A stretch of DNA of 64,000 bases, taken from the NCBI GenBank assembly GCA_965221445.1, contig CBDCSF010000013.1:806001-870000 (forward strand), written 5' to 3'. The translations under genes were made by a program, and so were the position numbers. Shown here piece by piece: positions 9,661 through 18,456 of this stretch. The notes below the pieces were generated by a model. That model searched no databases. It worked only from the letters and a program-made list of their open reading frames with translations, and was not told the DNA's origin. The DNA comes from MPNP01 sp965221445. Lineage in GTDB: Bacteria; Pseudomonadota; Alphaproteobacteria; Rhodobacterales; Rhodobacteraceae. Within the stretch, counting starts at the first letter, position 1. Each line of letters opens with the position of its first letter.

Positions 9661-10143
9661 TTACTGCTCCTGCTTGAGAGCAAAGATTCCATCCATTTCA
9701 ACCGTTATGTTATTGGGCAAAGAACTGACCCCAAATGATGTTCTGGCATGAATACCCCCTTCACCAAATACCTCCTTCATGAGTTCAGAAGCCCCATCAA
9801 TCACAAATGAATGTCGTTCAAAATCTGGTGATGCATTCACAAGCCCTTGTAGTTTAATCACCCGTTCAACCTGTCCAAGATCACCAATTACCAAGCGTAA
9901 TGCTGAAAGAATATTTAGTCCGACAAGCCGTGCATGCATGCGAGCTGTCTCGGCAGTTATATTCACTCCAACCTTACCTCGCTCAAGATAACCATCAGGA
10001 TGGATTGGCCCTTGTCCGGAAACCCATGCCAAGCCACCATGTAAAATTACGTTGTGAAAACAACCAATTGGTTCAGGTGGCGCTTTTGGAAGAAATTTGT
10101 CAATATTTAAATGATCAACTTTAAATGTACTGTTTATGCTCAT
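9661..10143 (-). CDS. RidA/YjgF-family protein
   Basis: 160 aa, last gene of the leftward operon. RidA-type proteins hydrolyse reactive enamines and imines released by PLP enzymes. The order of conserved segments fits the family: a start strand, AWVSGQGPIHPDG, then VIKLQGLVNASPDF and ARTSFGVSSLPNN near the end. The canonical RxxxxV arginine position appears in a modified context (ARTSFGVSSL). It overlaps the upstream ATP-binding gene by four bases (ATGA). Its presence beside a SelA-like PLP enzyme fits removal of 2-aminoacrylate-type intermediates (inference). Confidence 0.85.
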   Translation of the reverse strand: MSINSTFKVDHLNIDKFLPKAPPEPIGCFHNVILHGGLAWVSGQGPIHPDGYLERGKVGVNITAETARMHARLVGLNILSALRLVIGDLGQVERVIKLQGLVNASPDFERHSFVIDGASELMKEVFGEGGIHARTSFGVSSLPNNITVEMDGIFALKQEQ

Positions 10144-11096
10144 GAAATCTCCGATAATCTTAAACAGGCAGACTTGTGCCTTTTGTCAAGTTTCACAAGA
10201 GTTGGAATGGTTTCTGCACAAGAATCGAGCGCAAACCTGCATCGTGTACGGAAAACACAGCCAGTGGGCGGATTCAGTGGTGATGGAATATCCCCTTGAA
10301 GAAGTTCCCGTTCACGATTTAACCCGGGTTTTGGCTCAGGAATTGCTGAAAGCAGGGAACGAGTATAAGGATGGGAAGGTGAAGAGTAAACATCCTGAGA
10401 GGGGCCTATTTCAACAATCCGCCCGAGATACATGACTGCAACCCAATCACATAGATATTCAACAACAGAAAGGTCATGAGCTATAAATAGCATTGTCAAT
10501 CCTCGTTGATCGCGAATGTCAAGAAGCAAGTTTAAAATCTGAGCCTGAATAGACACATCAAGAGCAGAAACACTTTCATCCGCAACAATGAATTCTGGGT
10601 CAAGCGCAAGTGCTCTGGCAATGCCAATGCGCTGTCTTTGACCACCAGAAAATTCGTGAGGGAATCTACGCATGTCCTCAGGTTGGAGCCCTACTTCCTC
10701 AAGAAGTGCTTCAACTTTTTCTGTTCTTTCCTTTCGGGAACCAACTCCATGTGCTATCAAGCCCTCAGATATTATTTCTTTAACACGCAAGCGTGGGTTA
10801 AGGGAGGCGACCGGGTCCTGAAAGATAATCTGCATTCGCCGCCGTAAAGCCCGTAAACTAGTTGGATCAAGGGAGTTCATGTCATTGCCATCAAAAACTA
10901 TAGCCCCTGAAGTTGGTTCAACAAGCCTCAGTAGCGTCCGTCCAAGGGTAGTTTTTCCAGAACCTGATTCGCCAACCAAACCAACGATGTCCCCTTTTGG
11001 AATATCAAGATACACATCTTGAACAGCAAATACAGGTCCCTTTTCACTCTGAAACACTTTTGAAAGTCCACGAATAGAAACAAGCGATTCAGTCAT
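10140..11096 (-). CDS. Dipeptide/oligopeptide ABC transporter ATP-binding protein (DppF/OppF type)
   Basis: 318 aa cytoplasmic ATPase. Walker A is GESGSGKTT, the signature is FSGGQRQRIGIARAL, and Walker B IVADESVSALD follows. The C-terminal oligopeptide transporter extension has the cysteine-containing CVFRTRCRFALDSC motif. It starts inside the last codons of the DppD-type gene (8-base overlap), so the two ATPases are co-translated and should form the heterodimer usual in this transporter class. The imported substrate is not given by sequence. The linked amidohydrolase suggests an N-acylated or peptide-like compound. Confidence 0.93.
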   Translation of the reverse strand: MTESLVSIRGLSKVFQSEKGPVFAVQDVYLDIPKGDIVGLVGESGSGKTTLGRTLLRLVEPTSGAIVFDGNDMNSLDPTSLRALRRRMQIIFQDPVASLNPRLRVKEIISEGLIAHGVGSRKERTEKVEALLEEVGLQPEDMRRFPHEFSGGQRQRIGIARALALDPEFIVADESVSALDVSIQAQILNLLLDIRDQRGLTMLFIAHDLSVVEYLCDWVAVMYLGRIVEIGPSQDVYSSPSHPYTRSLLSAIPEPKPGLNRERELLQGDIPSPLNPPTGCVFRTRCRFALDSCAETIPTLVKLDKRHKSACLRLSEIS

Positions 11097-12096
11097 TTGA
11101 GAACACCTGTTCTTTAAGGATACATCGTGAATAGTTCCCTAACTTATATTTTCGAAGAGGTATTTGATTTTCTGTGCAAACTTGAGTAGCGAAACGGCAC
11201 CTTGGGGCAAAACTGCACCCAACAGGCAAAGCATTTAATGAAGGAACGCTTCCAGGAATAGGAATTAGCCGACCAACCTGTGTTTTGCCATATCGTGGAA
11301 TCGACGTAAGCAAACCTCGGGTGTAGGGATGACAAGGCATTGAAAATAACTGTTCTGTAGTTGCCCGCTCAACGACCTGTCCAGCATACATTACAGCCAC
11401 ATCATCGGCCATTTCAGCGACAACACCAAGATCATGAGTTATAAACAATATGGACATTCCAAATTCAGTCTGAAGCCGTCGCATAAGATCAAGAATTTGA
11501 GCCTGAATTGTAACATCCAATGCTGTTGTTGGTTCATCGGCAATAAGTAAAGTTGGATTGCATATCAAAGCCTGTGCGATCATCGCACGTTGACGCATAC
11601 CACCGGATAATTCATGAGGCCAAGAATGATATCGTTGTTTGGCGGCTGGAATTTCGACAAGTTCTAGCATTTCAATTACACGCTTTTTACGAGTTACTGA
11701 ATCAATATTCTCATGAAGCAGCAACATTTCACCAATCTGATCACCAATGGAGTAAAGAGGATTAAGTGACGACATTGGCTCCTGGAATATCATTGCTATC
11801 TGGGAACCACGCAATTGCCGAACTTCTTCTGAATTAAGCCTGTTTATATCAACCGGTTCCTGATATTTATCGGGCCAAAATCTCATTTTTTTTGCTGTAG
11901 TTACAGCATTGGTGGGGAGAAGGTCCATTAATGCAAGTGAAGTTACAGATTTGCCTGAACCACTCTCGCCAACCAATGCAAGTGTTTTGCCTCTTCGCAC
12001 GCTAAAACTTACATCTCGTAACGCTGTAACAGAAGAGTGTCGATCTTTGAATAAAACCTCCAAGCCTTCGACTTGTAGTATTGTCGTCTTTGTCAT
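11089..12096 (-). CDS. Dipeptide/oligopeptide ABC transporter ATP-binding protein (DppD/OppD type)
   Basis: 335 aa. Walker A GESGSGKSVTS, signature LSGGMRQRAMIAQAL and Walker B LLIADEPTTALDVT are all intact. The C-terminal extension carries the CSFAPRCRFATQVC motif typical of oligopeptide and nickel transporters. The ATG shares its first base with the TAA stop of the amidohydrolase (TAATG), a sign of coupling. It works with the DppF-type ATPase, two permeases and the family 5 binding protein in the same operon. Confidence 0.93.
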   Translation of the reverse strand: MTKTTILQVEGLEVLFKDRHSSVTALRDVSFSVRRGKTLALVGESGSGKSVTSLALMDLLPTNAVTTAKKMRFWPDKYQEPVDINRLNSEEVRQLRGSQIAMIFQEPMSSLNPLYSIGDQIGEMLLLHENIDSVTRKKRVIEMLELVEIPAAKQRYHSWPHELSGGMRQRAMIAQALICNPTLLIADEPTTALDVTIQAQILDLMRRLQTEFGMSILFITHDLGVVAEMADDVAVMYAGQVVERATTEQLFSMPCHPYTRGLLTSIPRYGKTQVGRLIPIPGSVPSLNALPVGCSFAPRCRFATQVCTENQIPLRKYKLGNYSRCILKEQVFSND

Positions 12097-13232
12097 TAGG
12101 TGAAATGTCCAGCTAGTGAAGGCAGGGGAAATTTTACCGGCAAATGAGAATCACCTATGATTGTTGCGATGGGAACAAAATTGCTTGACAGTTTTAATAA
12201 TTTCCCCATGGAATCACTGACTTCCAAATTGCTATCAATTATCTTGAACAGTGTAAAATCGGCACGGCTACCAAGTTGTGCTCCTTCGCGGGCTGGTAAT
12301 TCAAGAACCGATCTGGGATGTTCTGTCACAGCAGTAATACAATCTTCCAAATCCATACCTAGTGCGTAAAGTTTTGAAATTGTCAGTGCCAAGTCGTGCA
12401 CCGGACCATGTATGTTTCTACAATGAAGATCGGTAGAAATGCTAAAAGGTAGAAAACCACGATTCAAGGCATCGCGAGCAACCCCAAAATCAAATGATGC
12501 CTGCCCATGACCAATATCCATTCTTATACCTTGCTCGGCTGCCTCATAGACTATTCGCCAGATTGTGTTTGTATCTGTAATGGAACCTGCAGGTTTGCCA
12601 TTGAAACAGTGAGTGACAATATCTCCTTGTGTCAGTAGAGGAAGTATTTCATCCAATAAAGGAGGAGGTTCGCCCACATGGACCATAAGTGGTAAGTTGC
12701 TTATTTCAGCGACTCGCTTGGCAATTCTAATGGGACCAATACCCCAGTTTCCAACAATAACACCACTTGCTCGAACCTTTATTCCACAGATGATATCACG
12801 GTTTGCCTCAATCACCTTGAGGGTACGGTCGATGTCAATTGACCTGAGATCAATCAATTCCGGAAGCCTGTTACATGCAACAAGGCCGATTGATCCAATG
12901 TTGATGAAGGCTCGTATTGTTTCTTCCGCTGAATCAATGACATACTCACGCAAGCCATGGAAATTGGCTTCACCAGCCGAACCAGCATCTGCAAGTGCTG
13001 TAACACCGTAGTTTCGACCAGCATCAACTGACCGTACAGATATATCTGTACCGCCATACCAGATGTGAACATGAAGGTCACACCAACCAGGAGACAAATA
13101 TGATCCTTCAGCGTTTATTGTCGTAGCTCCTTTTATGGGAAAATCCACTACCTTGCCTTCATCATTGATATGAATCTCTGTAGGAGTGTTATCCAATCCA
13201 ATCGGAACAAAATTTGTCAGTCTAAGAGCCAT
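12096..13232 (-). CDS. Amidohydrolase/deacetylase-family metallohydrolase
   Basis: 378 aa from the chosen ATG at 13232. A longer frame would run 56 bases into the permease gene and is less likely. It is an amidohydrolase-superfamily enzyme with a two-metal site: H54 and H56 in DLHVH, K152 in GIKVRAS (candidate carboxylated lysine), H185 in MVHVGE, H208 in VTHC and D268 in STDLHC. The nearest family is the EF_0837/AHA_3915-type group, often annotated beside a SelA-like PLP enzyme. Such an enzyme lies at 16997-18199 here. It probably deacylates the compound imported by the surrounding transporter. Its place between permease and ATPase genes is unusual for a catabolic enzyme and ties it tightly to transport. 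Confidence 0.85.
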   Translation of the reverse strand: MALRLTNFVPIGLDNTPTEIHINDEGKVVDFPIKGATTINAEGSYLSPGWCDLHVHIWYGGTDISVRSVDAGRNYGVTALADAGSAGEANFHGLREYVIDSAEETIRAFINIGSIGLVACNRLPELIDLRSIDIDRTLKVIEANRDIICGIKVRASGVIVGNWGIGPIRIAKRVAEISNLPLMVHVGEPPPLLDEILPLLTQGDIVTHCFNGKPAGSITDTNTIWRIVYEAAEQGIRMDIGHGQASFDFGVARDALNRGFLPFSISTDLHCRNIHGPVHDLALTISKLYALGMDLEDCITAVTEHPRSVLELPAREGAQLGSRADFTLFKIIDSNLEVSDSMGKLLKLSSNFVPIATIIGDSHLPVKFPLPSLAGHFT

Positions 13233-13233
13233 C

Positions 13234-14091
13234 TTACATTTGCCTTGCAATTCTAGGGTCAAGGGCATCTCTGAGTCCATCACCGACAAGTTGGAGACTG
13301 AGTACTGAAAATGAGATCGCCAAACCCGGGAATAAAATCAAATAGGGTGCTTGATCAATGTATTGACGTCCTTCGTTGATCATAATTCCCCAAGTAGGAG
13401 TTGAGGGATCAACTCCTACGCCAAGAAAAGAGAGTCCTGCTTCGGCAAGCATGGCATAGACAAATATGAATGTGGCCTGCACGATGATGGGGGACAGAAT
13501 ATTTAAAAGAACATGCCTTGTAAGTACATACACGATAGAAGAGCCTAGCGAACGGGCGGCTTCAACATAGGGGAGTTCTCGAATAACGAGAGTTGAAGCT
13601 CTTACTATACGGGCAATTCGTGGAGTATAAACAATGGATAGGGCTATGATGACATTAATCATCGAACCACCTAGAATTGCCACCAGGGAAATTGCCAGCA
13701 ATATATCGGGGAAGGCCATCATCGCATCAATTATTCTGGAAATGAGTCCATCGAGATTTCGAAAAAAACCGGCCATCAAACCAATAAGAACTCCAAGGAT
13801 GGAAGATGATAAAGCAACACCAGCTCCTATCATTAATGATACTCGGCCAGCGTAAAGGAGTCTTGACAAGACATCCCGACCAAATGCATCAGACCCGAGG
13901 AAAAAACTATCTCCAGGTGGAGTCAACCGTTGTCTTACTGACATCAGATATGGATCTGTTGGTGCAATAATTGGTGCCAAGAATACTAGGATAAGAACAA
14001 GCACAAAAAAAAGAAGAGCCAAGGCTGACGAGCGACGTTCCAGTACAAGTGAAAACACCTTCCGTTCGGCATATAGTCCCTGTCCCTCCAT
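13234..14091 (-). CDS. Dpp/Opp-type ABC transporter permease (DppC type)
   Basis: 285 aa with six predicted membrane segments. The N-terminal segment (LALLFFVLVLILVFLAPIIAP) precedes the periplasmic stretch and the GSDAFGRDVLSRLLYAGR motif that marks DppC-type permeases. The ATPase-contact EAA-like loop reads EAARSLGSS. The start codon shares a base with the stop of the upstream permease. The stop is one base before the chosen start of the amidohydrolase. Confidence 0.92.
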   Translation of the reverse strand: MEGQGLYAERKVFSLVLERRSSALALLFFVLVLILVFLAPIIAPTDPYLMSVRQRLTPPGDSFFLGSDAFGRDVLSRLLYAGRVSLMIGAGVALSSSILGVLIGLMAGFFRNLDGLISRIIDAMMAFPDILLAISLVAILGGSMINVIIALSIVYTPRIARIVRASTLVIRELPYVEAARSLGSSIVYVLTRHVLLNILSPIIVQATFIFVYAMLAEAGLSFLGVGVDPSTPTWGIMINEGRQYIDQAPYLILFPGLAISFSVLSLQLVGDGLRDALDPRIARQM

Positions 14092-15032
14092 CAGTATTGA
14101 ACCCTTTTATCAACAAGTAGGTAAAGAAGGTCGGTTACAAGATTTATAATAACATACGTAACAGCAACAACAATCAATGTGCCCTGTATAACAGGATAGT
14201 CTCGCCTCAAAACAGCATTGACTACGAGATTACCCATCCCCGGAATATTGAAAACCCGCTCTGTCACTACCGCACCCGATACCAGGAGTGCAAAAGTTAG
14301 GCCAATAACGGTAATAATTGGTATTCCTGCATTACGGAGTCCATGACGAAGTACAACACGTGGTTCCCGCATACCTTTTGAGCGGGCTGTACGAATGTAA
14401 TCCTCACTTAAAACATCCAGCATTGAGGCGCGGGTAAATCTTAGTATTAGAGCAGAATTGACAACTCCAAGCACCAAAGCAGGAAGTACAAGGTACACCA
14501 TGCGGTCTATAAAAACCGTATCAGGGCCTCCATAGCCTGAAGCAGGAAACCATCCATATTCTGTAGCAAGCCATCGTTGTGCCATAAGTCCAGTCCAAAA
14601 ACTGGGTATTGAAGCAGCCAACATCGCAATAGAAATGACTGATTGATCAAAAAAACTGCCGCGCCTATATGCGGCATAAATTCCGATTGGAACAGCAACA
14701 ACAAGCGCTATGATTAACGAGAATAATGAAAGAAAAACTGTGGGTTCGGCACGAGATTTCAGCACTCGAGTCACTGGCTGGTTAAAAAAGATGGACTGCC
14801 CAAGATCTCCTTTTACCGCACTAACAATAAATGAAGCATACTGTATTATGATGGGTTGGTCCAAACCAAGTCGTGACCGTAATTCCTCGGCTTGTTCTGG
14901 GGTGGCATCCGGACCAAGCATTAAAGCTGCCGGATCACCGGGAGCAAGCCTTACAATAAAAAAGGCAATGGTCAGCACAATCAAGACTACCATACCCATA
15001 CCGAAAAGGCGTCTGATAAGGTATCGCTTAAT
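14091..15032 (-). CDS. Dpp/Opp-type ABC transporter permease (DppB type), probable ATT start
   Basis: 313 aa if started at the ATT at 15032. The first ATG (14999) would give 302 aa and remove the basic N-terminus. Upstream of that ATG the frame reads IKRYLIRRLFGMGM, which matches the K/R-rich start of DppB-type permeases. A GGAG lies 8 bases before the ATT, and an in-frame TAG directly precedes it. The protein has APGDPA near the start, six membrane segments and the EAA-like loop in IRTARSKGMREP. Either the gene uses a rare AUU start, or ATG has mutated and expression is reduced. Confidence 0.85.
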   Translation of the reverse strand: MKRYLIRRLFGMGMVVLIVLTIAFFIVRLAPGDPAALMLGPDATPEQAEELRSRLGLDQPIIIQYASFIVSAVKGDLGQSIFFNQPVTRVLKSRAEPTVFLSLFSLIIALVVAVPIGIYAAYRRGSFFDQSVISIAMLAASIPSFWTGLMAQRWLATEYGWFPASGYGGPDTVFIDRMVYLVLPALVLGVVNSALILRFTRASMLDVLSEDYIRTARSKGMREPRVVLRHGLRNAGIPIITVIGLTFALLVSGAVVTERVFNIPGMGNLVVNAVLRRDYPVIQGTLIVVAVTYVIINLVTDLLYLLVDKRVQY

Positions 15033-15060
15033 CTAAAGTACTCCGCATTTGATTTTTTTT

Positions 15061-15086
15061 GGGCGGCCACCAGGGGACAGCCGCCC
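15061..15086 (-). other. Intercistronic stem-loop between binding-protein and permease genes
   Basis: GGGCGGC and GCCGCCC form a perfect 7-base GC-rich stem with a 12-base loop, 15 bases after the binding-protein stop. On the transcribed strand it is followed by A residues, not U, so it is not a standard terminator. It fits a structure that protects the binding-protein mRNA and lowers downstream permease expression. Confidence 0.6.
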
Positions 15087-15100
15087 AATTTTGAATACAA

Positions 15101-16627
15101 CTATTGAACTGATGCATTCCAGAAGAATGGCCATGGATTAGCTGGTACACCTTCCAAACCTTTACGTTGACCCATCAATGCATTAAATCCACCAATCTTT
15201 ATAAACCCAACATCTTCAAAGTTCAATCTTTGCAATTCAGAAAAAAGCATTTGACGCTTTGCTAGATCTGTCTCGGACGTGAATTGAGCAAGGATAGCCT
15301 CTTTCTCTGCGTTCCCCCAACCGGTACGGGCTGTAACAGACCAGAGGCTGGTCAGAGCTGGTTCCGGTAGGAATGGTGAGTGCGTAATATAGACGTCCCA
15401 CAATGCAGGATCATTGCGCCTCTGTCCAAGGGTTGCCCAGTCAACAACATCCATCTGAACAGTAAATCCAGAAGCCTCTAGGGCAACTTTGGCTACCTCC
15501 GCCATCTTGAAATGAAATTCATACTGGCGAGATGTCAAAATCCGAAGGGGTGTGCCATCATAACCGGCTGCTTCAAGATGCGAACGTGCTGTAGCTGGAT
15601 CGTTCTGATTGTAATACTCAACACCAGCATCATTATTCCAAACCCAACCATCAGGATATAGTGAAGCATCAACCAAAAAGAACTCTTCACTTCCTAGTGC
15701 TGCGTAAAGCATATCATCAATTGGAAGTGCTGCCTGTAGTGCAAGCCGCAGATTTTTATCGGTCAATAACCCCGCCTTGTGATTGATAGCCCAAATCGGC
15801 CAGCCAAACGGTTTAAGCAGTACCGGCTCAGCAACATCACTATCCGCCACTCGCTCAAGTGACTCTGCTGGTAGGGCATCTGCAAAATCGAATTGACCTG
15901 AAACCAACCCCTCAACTCGGGTGTTTGGATCTGCTACTGGAATAATACGGATTTCATCGGGAATTTGCTGTCGAGCACCAGCATGCCCATTGGAAGGCTC
16001 AGAACGACTTACATAATCATCAAATCGTACAAGCTGCAAATATTGATCTGGTACATGTTCACCGATAGTGTAAGGTCCTGTACCAATGATGTTATCAATG
16101 GATTCAGAAATTATTTCTTCAGGATAAATCACGGCCGCCGAGTTGGAAAATGCCAACAAGGATAAAAGCGGTGAGTATGGAACATTCATTGTTATTGTTA
16201 CTTCCAGCGGTCCTGTGGCTTCAATTGAGGCAACGCGATCAGCCATTCCACGACCTCGCGGTGCGACCTCCAACCAACGGTTCAACGAGGCAACAACATC
16301 ACCTGAATCCATATCCGAGCCATCGTGAAAAGTGATACCATCCCGAATTTCTATTCGGTATTCAGTTCCACCATTTGAAATTTCGGGCAAATCGACTGCC
16401 AGCAATGGAGCTACGTTCCATGAACTGTCAAATGTATACAAAGTTTCGACAAAGTGTTGTGTGACCTGACTCACGATATCTTTTGTTGAAATCATCGCAT
16501 CGAAAGTGTCAGCCTCACCGATTAAAGCGACAGTAATTGTTGACTTCGTGAAAGCCGGGGACCACGGGATAGCAAGTAAAACCGACACTAAAAGTGCCTT
16601 TTTTGTAAAACGGGCTAACTGTTTCAT
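15101..16627 (-). CDS. Family 5 ABC transporter substrate-binding protein (peptide/nickel type)
   Basis: 508 aa from the ATG at 16627, chosen because GGAGG lies 5 bases upstream. The ATG at 16630 is only 2 bases from it. A signal peptide (KKALLVSVLLAIPWSPAFT) exports it to the periplasm. The SBP_bac_5 pattern includes a HFVETLYTFDSSW start, YRIEIRDGITFHDGSDM and a PYSPLLSLLAFSN segment. It captures substrate for the DppBCDF-type complex. It is the first gene of the leftward operon, and a strong promoter precedes it. Confidence 0.93.
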   Translation of the reverse strand: MKQLARFTKKALLVSVLLAIPWSPAFTKSTITVALIGEADTFDAMISTKDIVSQVTQHFVETLYTFDSSWNVAPLLAVDLPEISNGGTEYRIEIRDGITFHDGSDMDSGDVVASLNRWLEVAPRGRGMADRVASIEATGPLEVTITMNVPYSPLLSLLAFSNSAAVIYPEEIISESIDNIIGTGPYTIGEHVPDQYLQLVRFDDYVSRSEPSNGHAGARQQIPDEIRIIPVADPNTRVEGLVSGQFDFADALPAESLERVADSDVAEPVLLKPFGWPIWAINHKAGLLTDKNLRLALQAALPIDDMLYAALGSEEFFLVDASLYPDGWVWNNDAGVEYYNQNDPATARSHLEAAGYDGTPLRILTSRQYEFHFKMAEVAKVALEASGFTVQMDVVDWATLGQRRNDPALWDVYITHSPFLPEPALTSLWSVTARTGWGNAEKEAILAQFTSETDLAKRQMLFSELQRLNFEDVGFIKIGGFNALMGQRKGLEGVPANPWPFFWNASVQ

Positions 16628-16668
16628 CATAACCTCCATTATAAAGTAATTCATATCTTAATAAGGGA

Positions 16669-16697
16669 AATATATCATTGATTAATTTACCTGTCAA
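16669..16697 (-). promoter_or_regulatory. Sigma-70 promoter of the transporter operon
   Basis: On the minus strand, TTGACA (16697-16692) is separated by exactly 17 bases from TATATT (16674-16669). Transcription would begin near 16662, leaving about 35 untranslated bases before the binding-protein start. The IclR-type regulator inside the element is the obvious candidate to bind here. No palindromic operator was identified with confidence. Confidence 0.65.
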
Positions 16698-16996
16698 CAC
16701 AAATTCATGTACCCATGCCTACTCACGAATCGTACGAAAAACCTCGCTAGGTCAAAGGGTTTTTGATCTTAGCTCTCCAGGATATTACTCTGCACCAATA
16801 GTTTTCGAAACAAAACAATATCGTGGAGTGTAAAACCAATTTGTCCCTAAATTTAAAGTTGAAAGTAAAAGATTTTTTGGTACCATGATTTCTGCCCGAT
16901 GGGTTAATTTCTAGTTTAATGTTTCTACGCCCAATCAGGGTGGATAATACTCTGCCGGGTCTTGTCTTTTATCTTATATCTTGGATAGGTTACCAA

Positions 16997-18199
16997 ATGG
17001 CTCAACAAGATTTTGCATGGCATAAGAAATATAATCTCAAACCCTTGATTAATGTTTCAGGAACCATGACAAGCCTGGGAGCATCTATTGCTTCTACTCC
17101 AATCGTAAATGCAACAGCTGAAGCTATGAGTCATTTTGTTTCAATACATGAAGCGCAGGCTTTGGCGAGTACAGCAATTGAGCACGCGACTGGTGCAGAA
17201 GCAGGATTTCTTACTGCATCAGCTAGTGCTGGGATATCACTTTCAATTGCAGCTTGTATGACTGGAGTTGACCCAAGTCGGGTAGAAGCACTCCCGATTG
17301 ATTCAGGACCATGTAATGAAATTGTTATACAAGCTGGACATCTTTGTGGTTATGGTGCCCCAATAGAACAGGCTATAACTCTTACAGGAGCTAAGGTAAA
17401 GTCGGTTGGGCAATCGACACTCTGTATGGACCATCAAATCAAAGGAGGCATGACATCGTCAACTGCCGCTGGCCTGTTTGTTGTTTCACATCATACTGTT
17501 CACTATGGTCAATGCCCCCTTCAAAGGTTTATTCAATTGTGTCATGATTCAGGTGTTCCAGTAATTGTTGATGCGGCTTCCGAATATGACTTGCGGGGTT
17601 TTATTGAGGCTGGAGCTGACATTGTTGTTTACTCTGGCCATAAATTTCTTGGAGGACCAACATCTGGAATAGTTGCTGGTAAGCGTGATCTAATTCGTGC
17701 AGCATATCTTCAAAACATCGGCATTGGACGAGGAATGAAAATCGGAAAAGAAAGCATTTTCGGTACTATTGAAGCTTTGGGAGAGTGGGAAAAACAAGAT
17801 CATGAAACCATTCGTGCACAGGAAAACGAGATCTTGGAACATTGGTTGGATGCGGTCTCAGGTTTTCCTGGAGTCTTGGCTCGGGTAGTCCCTGACTCTA
17901 CGGGCAATCCACTTGAGCGATTGCAGATTGAGATTGATGAAGCCACTTTTGGTGCAAACGCAATTGCTGTTGCTCGTTCCCTGTCCGAACTTGAACCTGC
18001 CATAATGGTAAGAAATCATGAAGTTGAACTTGGATATTTCCAGCTTGACCCTTGTAATTTAAAACCGGGACAGGTAGAAATTGTGCAAGAAGCTCTTCAA
18101 AAGGTACTTTCAAAACCCGGTTATCTTAAAAATTCTCCTGAGGATTTGGATATTGTTCGTAATGGTGGTGTAAATGCCTATTTAGAATGGGGATTGTGA
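16997..18199 (+). CDS. SelA-like PLP-dependent enzyme
   Basis: 400 aa from the ATG at 16997. A longer frame from 16919 adds 26 residues unlike the family. The PLP lysine is K216 in YSGHKFLGGPTSG, and the preceding DAASEYDL holds the aspartate that contacts the cofactor ring. LINVSGTMTSLG near the start is characteristic of the SelA-like/D-glucosaminate-6-phosphate ammonia-lyase group, not of true selenocysteine synthase. It is divergent from the transporter operon, and its family is often paired with the EF_0837-type amidohydrolase found here. It probably carries out a beta-elimination or similar reaction on the deacylated product, consistent with the RidA gene. The exact substrate is unknown. 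Confidence 0.82.
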   Translation: MAQQDFAWHKKYNLKPLINVSGTMTSLGASIASTPIVNATAEAMSHFVSIHEAQALASTAIEHATGAEAGFLTASASAGISLSIAACMTGVDPSRVEALPIDSGPCNEIVIQAGHLCGYGAPIEQAITLTGAKVKSVGQSTLCMDHQIKGGMTSSTAAGLFVVSHHTVHYGQCPLQRFIQLCHDSGVPVIVDAASEYDLRGFIEAGADIVVYSGHKFLGGPTSGIVAGKRDLIRAAYLQNIGIGRGMKIGKESIFGTIEALGEWEKQDHETIRAQENEILEHWLDAVSGFPGVLARVVPDSTGNPLERLQIEIDEATFGANAIAVARSLSELEPAIMVRNHEVELGYFQLDPCNLKPGQVEIVQEALQKVLSKPGYLKNSPEDLDIVRNGGVNAYLEWGL

Positions 18200-18456
18200 C
18201 CTTCTTTATTTCTTGTGGGTGAATTACAAAATCATATAACTTCTACACCACTGCCAATACCAAAAATATATTGGAATTGCACATTCGAAAAATCGTAATA
18301 ACCCTATGTATCAACTTCTCGGTTGAATAAAGACAACAGTACTCTCTTTTTGCTTTACCAATTGAGGGGGTACTATTGTGTACTGCTATGTGTGGGCAGA
18401 ATTTACCCAGTTTAGACTCAATCTTATATAAAAGTTAATTCCTCAAAGGTTCCTTC

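Noticed and set aside
9297..13011. Long open frames opposite the IclR and amidohydrolase genes
   Set aside because: They have no family resemblance and lie wholly inside well-supported genes on the other strand; they are by-products of codon use.
15051..15086. Rho-independent terminator after the family 5 binding-protein gene
   Set aside because: The T-run lies on the wrong side for the transcribed strand, where the hairpin is followed by A residues, and the operon clearly continues.
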